A program made the translations under genes and the position numbers. DNA of 7,099 bases from Bacteroides sp. Its GTDB lineage: Bacteria; Bacteroidota; Bacteroidia; Bacteroidales; Bacteroidaceae. The stretch is from positions 1 through 7,099 of the forward strand of contig JAUMWZ010000082.1 in the NCBI GenBank assembly GCA_030529405.1, written 5' to 3'. Below the pieces are notes generated by a model. The model saw only the letters and a list, made by a program, of their open reading frames with translations, did no database searches and was not told the DNA's origin. Positions 5,667 to 7,099 of the stretch are shown one piece after another (position 1 is the first letter of the stretch; every line of letters begins with the position of its first letter).

Positions 5667-6428
5667 ATGGATATATCTCGCATAAACTATCTTATAAGTC
5701 ACGAGGAACAATTAAGCAGAGAAACACTGTTTGAGATTAGAAAATCTTTGTCGCAAGAAGAATTTAATCCGATGTTGAGACTTATCTACCTCAAAAATCT
5801 TCATATTCTGCACGACAGCTCTTTTGGGGAAGAGTTAAGACGTAATATAATCTACTTCCCAGACAGAATAAAACTGTTTTGTTTTCTTGAGGGTAGCAAA
5901 GTCGTTGATAGATTAAAGAAAAAAGGAATAGATACAGATAAGGTATCAGCAGATAACACCTCTGTCGGAGCAACTATACAGCTAATAGATGCGTTCTTAG
6001 AGAATTATCCATGCACCGATGTTGATGATGGAGCTCCAAAACCTGTGATTGACTATCTGTCTATAATAGAAAAGGAGTATGACGATAAACAAGATGCAAC
6101 TGAAATGAGGGGGCAAAGCTTGATAGATAACTTTATTGAAAAAAGTAGTTCAGAAGTGTTTGCAAGAGATTTGTCTGGACTTAACTTTGAAAAAGACATC
6201 ACTCAAGAGCAAAACAATGCAGAGTTAGAAAGTCAAGACTCATACCTTGACGATAGTTTTTTCACGGAAAGCTTGGCGAAAATATACATAAAACAAGGCA
6301 AATATCAGAAAGCAATAGAAATTATTAAAAAGCTAAGTTTGAATTATCCAAAAAAAAGCATTTACTTTGCCGAGCAAATCAAAGAGTTAGAAGAATTGAT
6401 TATTAACACGCAAAATAAAAATATATAA
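5667..6428 (+). CDS. Conserved protein with a C-terminal TPR-like motif, function unknown
   Basis: A 253-aa protein without signal peptide or membrane segment, so probably cytoplasmic. Residues 1-90 are helical and charged (MDISRINYLISHEEQLSRET at the start) with no motif I recognise. Residues about 100-190 are acidic and low in hydrophobic content, likely a flexible linker. The C-terminal 59 residues begin DDSFFTESLAKIYIKQGKY, continue KAIEIIKKLSLNYPKKS, and end in a second helix containing FAEQIKELEEL. The A-x-I-Y-x-K-Q-G-K-Y-x-x-A-I pattern with a Pro after helix B is a single TPR, normally a protein-protein contact. From memory, similar proteins lie between lptE and secG in other Bacteroidales, which would support a conserved envelope-linked role (inference). 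The start at ATG 5667 is 12 nt after lptE; secG begins 2 nt after the stop. Confidence 0.8.
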   Translation: MDISRINYLISHEEQLSRETLFEIRKSLSQEEFNPMLRLIYLKNLHILHDSSFGEELRRNIIYFPDRIKLFCFLEGSKVVDRLKKKGIDTDKVSADNTSVGATIQLIDAFLENYPCTDVDDGAPKPVIDYLSIIEKEYDDKQDATEMRGQSLIDNFIEKSSSEVFARDLSGLNFEKDITQEQNNAELESQDSYLDDSFFTESLAKIYIKQGKYQKAIEIIKKLSLNYPKKSIYFAEQIKELEELIINTQNKNI

Positions 6429-6430
6429 AG

Positions 6431-6826
6431 ATGTATTTATTCGTAATTATCACAATGGTTATTGTTGCAGTATTGATGTGTCTGATAGTATTGATACAAA
6501 ATTCTAAAGGTGGAGGTCTTTCTTCTTCATTCTCTGCATCAAATGCTATCATGGGAGTTCGCAAGACTACAGACTTCTTGGAAAAGGCTACTTGGACTTT
6601 CGCCATATCTATGCTTGTGTTGAGTGTAGCTGCTGCATACACATTGCCTAGTAGGCAGGTTAAAGAACAAGACGCTGTCTTAAAACAAGCAATAGAATCG
6701 CAAAAGTTGAATCCTACAATGTTGCCACAAGGAGGAGAAGCTCCAGTTGTTGAGCAACCACAATCTACTGAAACAACTCCTGCTGAAGCACCTGCTACCA
6801 CAGAAACTCCAGCTGAACAACAATAA
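6431..6826 (+). CDS. secG: Preprotein translocase subunit SecG
   Basis: SecG is the small accessory subunit of the SecYEG channel in the inner membrane and aids SecA-driven export. The 131-aa protein has two membrane helices, at about residues 2-23 and 53-71. Between them lies the family motif LIQNSKGGGLSSSF (about 21-34), followed by a loop containing MGVRKTTDFLEKATW, all typical of SecG. The C-terminal part (about 96-131) is a low-complexity tail rich in Pro, Glu, Thr, Ala and Gln (QSTETTPAEAPATTETPAEQ), as in many Bacteroidetes SecG proteins but absent from E. coli SecG. It is the last gene of the cluster, starting 2 nt after the TPR gene and ending 27 nt before the terminator stem. Confidence 0.95.
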   Translation: MYLFVIITMVIVAVLMCLIVLIQNSKGGGLSSSFSASNAIMGVRKTTDFLEKATWTFAISMLVLSVAAAYTLPSRQVKEQDAVLKQAIESQKLNPTMLPQGGEAPVVEQPQSTETTPAEAPATTETPAEQQ

Positions 6827-6853
6827 TATATATGTGAGTTAGTTTGACATAGG

Positions 6854-6899
6854 CCGTAGAAACTTACAAAGACCTTGTTGTAAGTTTCTACGGTTTTTT
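6854..6899 (+). terminator. Intrinsic (Rho-independent) terminator of the gene cluster
   Basis: A perfect 16-bp stem: CCGTAGAAACTTACAA at 6854-6869 pairs with TTGTAAGTTTCTACGG at 6878-6893 around an 8-nt loop (6870-6877). TTTTTT follows at once (6894-6899), then G and another TTTT. There is no A-tract on the left side, so it should act on plus-strand transcripts only. Confidence 0.93.
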
Positions 6900-7005
6900 G
6901 TTTTATCTAACTTGCGGTATTATCACTTTTCAAGTTGTTTCTTCATACTCACCCTGTCACAATTCTTTGTTAATGTGTTGGTTGAGTGTTTTGGCTTGAA
7001 AATGA

Positions 7006-7099
7006 TGTGTGGTCTGATTACTGACTATATACATCTAAGAGGAAAGTTGAATACGGCTTAGAAGTGGATTGTATATTACTTGCAAATCAATTATATACA
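7006..7099 (+). repeat. Tandem array 3: degenerate 22-bp units, running off the right edge
   Basis: Units in exact 22-nt register start at 7006, 7028, 7050, 7072 and 7094, the last cut by the window edge. They begin TGTGTGGTCTG, TATACATCTAA, AATACGGCTTA, TATATTACTTG and TATACA. They are more diverged than arrays 1 and 2 but match individual units there: 7006 against 388 at 16 of 22 positions, and 7028 and 7050 each against 432 at 14 of 22. The orientation is the same as in arrays 1 and 2. The array begins about 110 bp after the terminator; nothing else is recognised between 6905 and 7005. Confidence 0.6.

Noticed and set aside
6403..6801. Minus-strand open frame opposite secG
   Set aside because: It is antisense to a confidently identified SecG and its composition reflects the complement of the Pro/Glu/Thr tail codons.
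7002..7061. Small ORF of 19 codons beginning ATGATG after the terminator
   Set aside because: It is short, has no ribosome-binding or promoter signal, and lies across units of repeat array 3, so its reading frame is incidental.

Overview
The window looks like chromosomal DNA from an AT-rich member of the Bacteroidetes, most likely Bacteroidales. The evidence is the gene content (a DUF4837-type lipoprotein, a Bacteroidetes-style PdxA N-terminus, a Bacteroidetes LptE ending in NATVANW, and a SecG with a long Pro/Glu/Thr tail). Promoter boxes of the Bacteroidetes form TTTG-N19-TAnnTTTG, and the near absence of Shine-Dalgarno sequences, agree with this. I cannot assign genus or species.

Layout. 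Positions 1-231 (minus strand) hold the start of a lipoprotein gene that runs off the left edge, with a well-formed promoter at 273-304. A 402-bp divergent intergenic region follows. It contains a tandem array with a 22-bp period (366-475) and a likely -7 box for rlmN (608-615). Six and then one further plus-strand genes follow in a tight series: rlmN, a DUF4837 lipoprotein, pdxA, a 133-bp gap filled by a second 22-bp-period array (3804-3891), a receiver-less sigma-54 activator, lptE, a TPR-type protein and secG (seven genes in all). A near-ideal intrinsic terminator (6854-6899) closes the cluster. A third 22-bp-period array begins at about 7006 and runs off the right edge.

Function. The cluster mixes translation (RlmN modifies 23S rRNA and tRNA), cofactor synthesis (PdxA, vitamin B6) and envelope biogenesis (LptE for LPS insertion, SecG for protein export). 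It also holds one regulator and two conserved genes of unknown role. Spacing is tight: 13 nt, a TAATG overlap, a 14-nt overlap, 12 nt and 2 nt. This suggests cotranscription in two blocks, rlmN-DUF4837-pdxA and sigma-54 activator-lptE-TPR-secG. The only large internal gap is occupied by repeats.

The coding content is ordinary. The unexplained part is a family of degenerate 22-bp units with a TATA(T/C)AGTTTG core, found in all three large non-coding intervals in the same orientation and in exact 22-nt register within each array. Two of the arrays also share a segment identical at 20 of 22 positions. What these arrays do is not known from the sequence. Candidates are a minisatellite carried by a small mobile element, or a binding array with two helical turns between sites.
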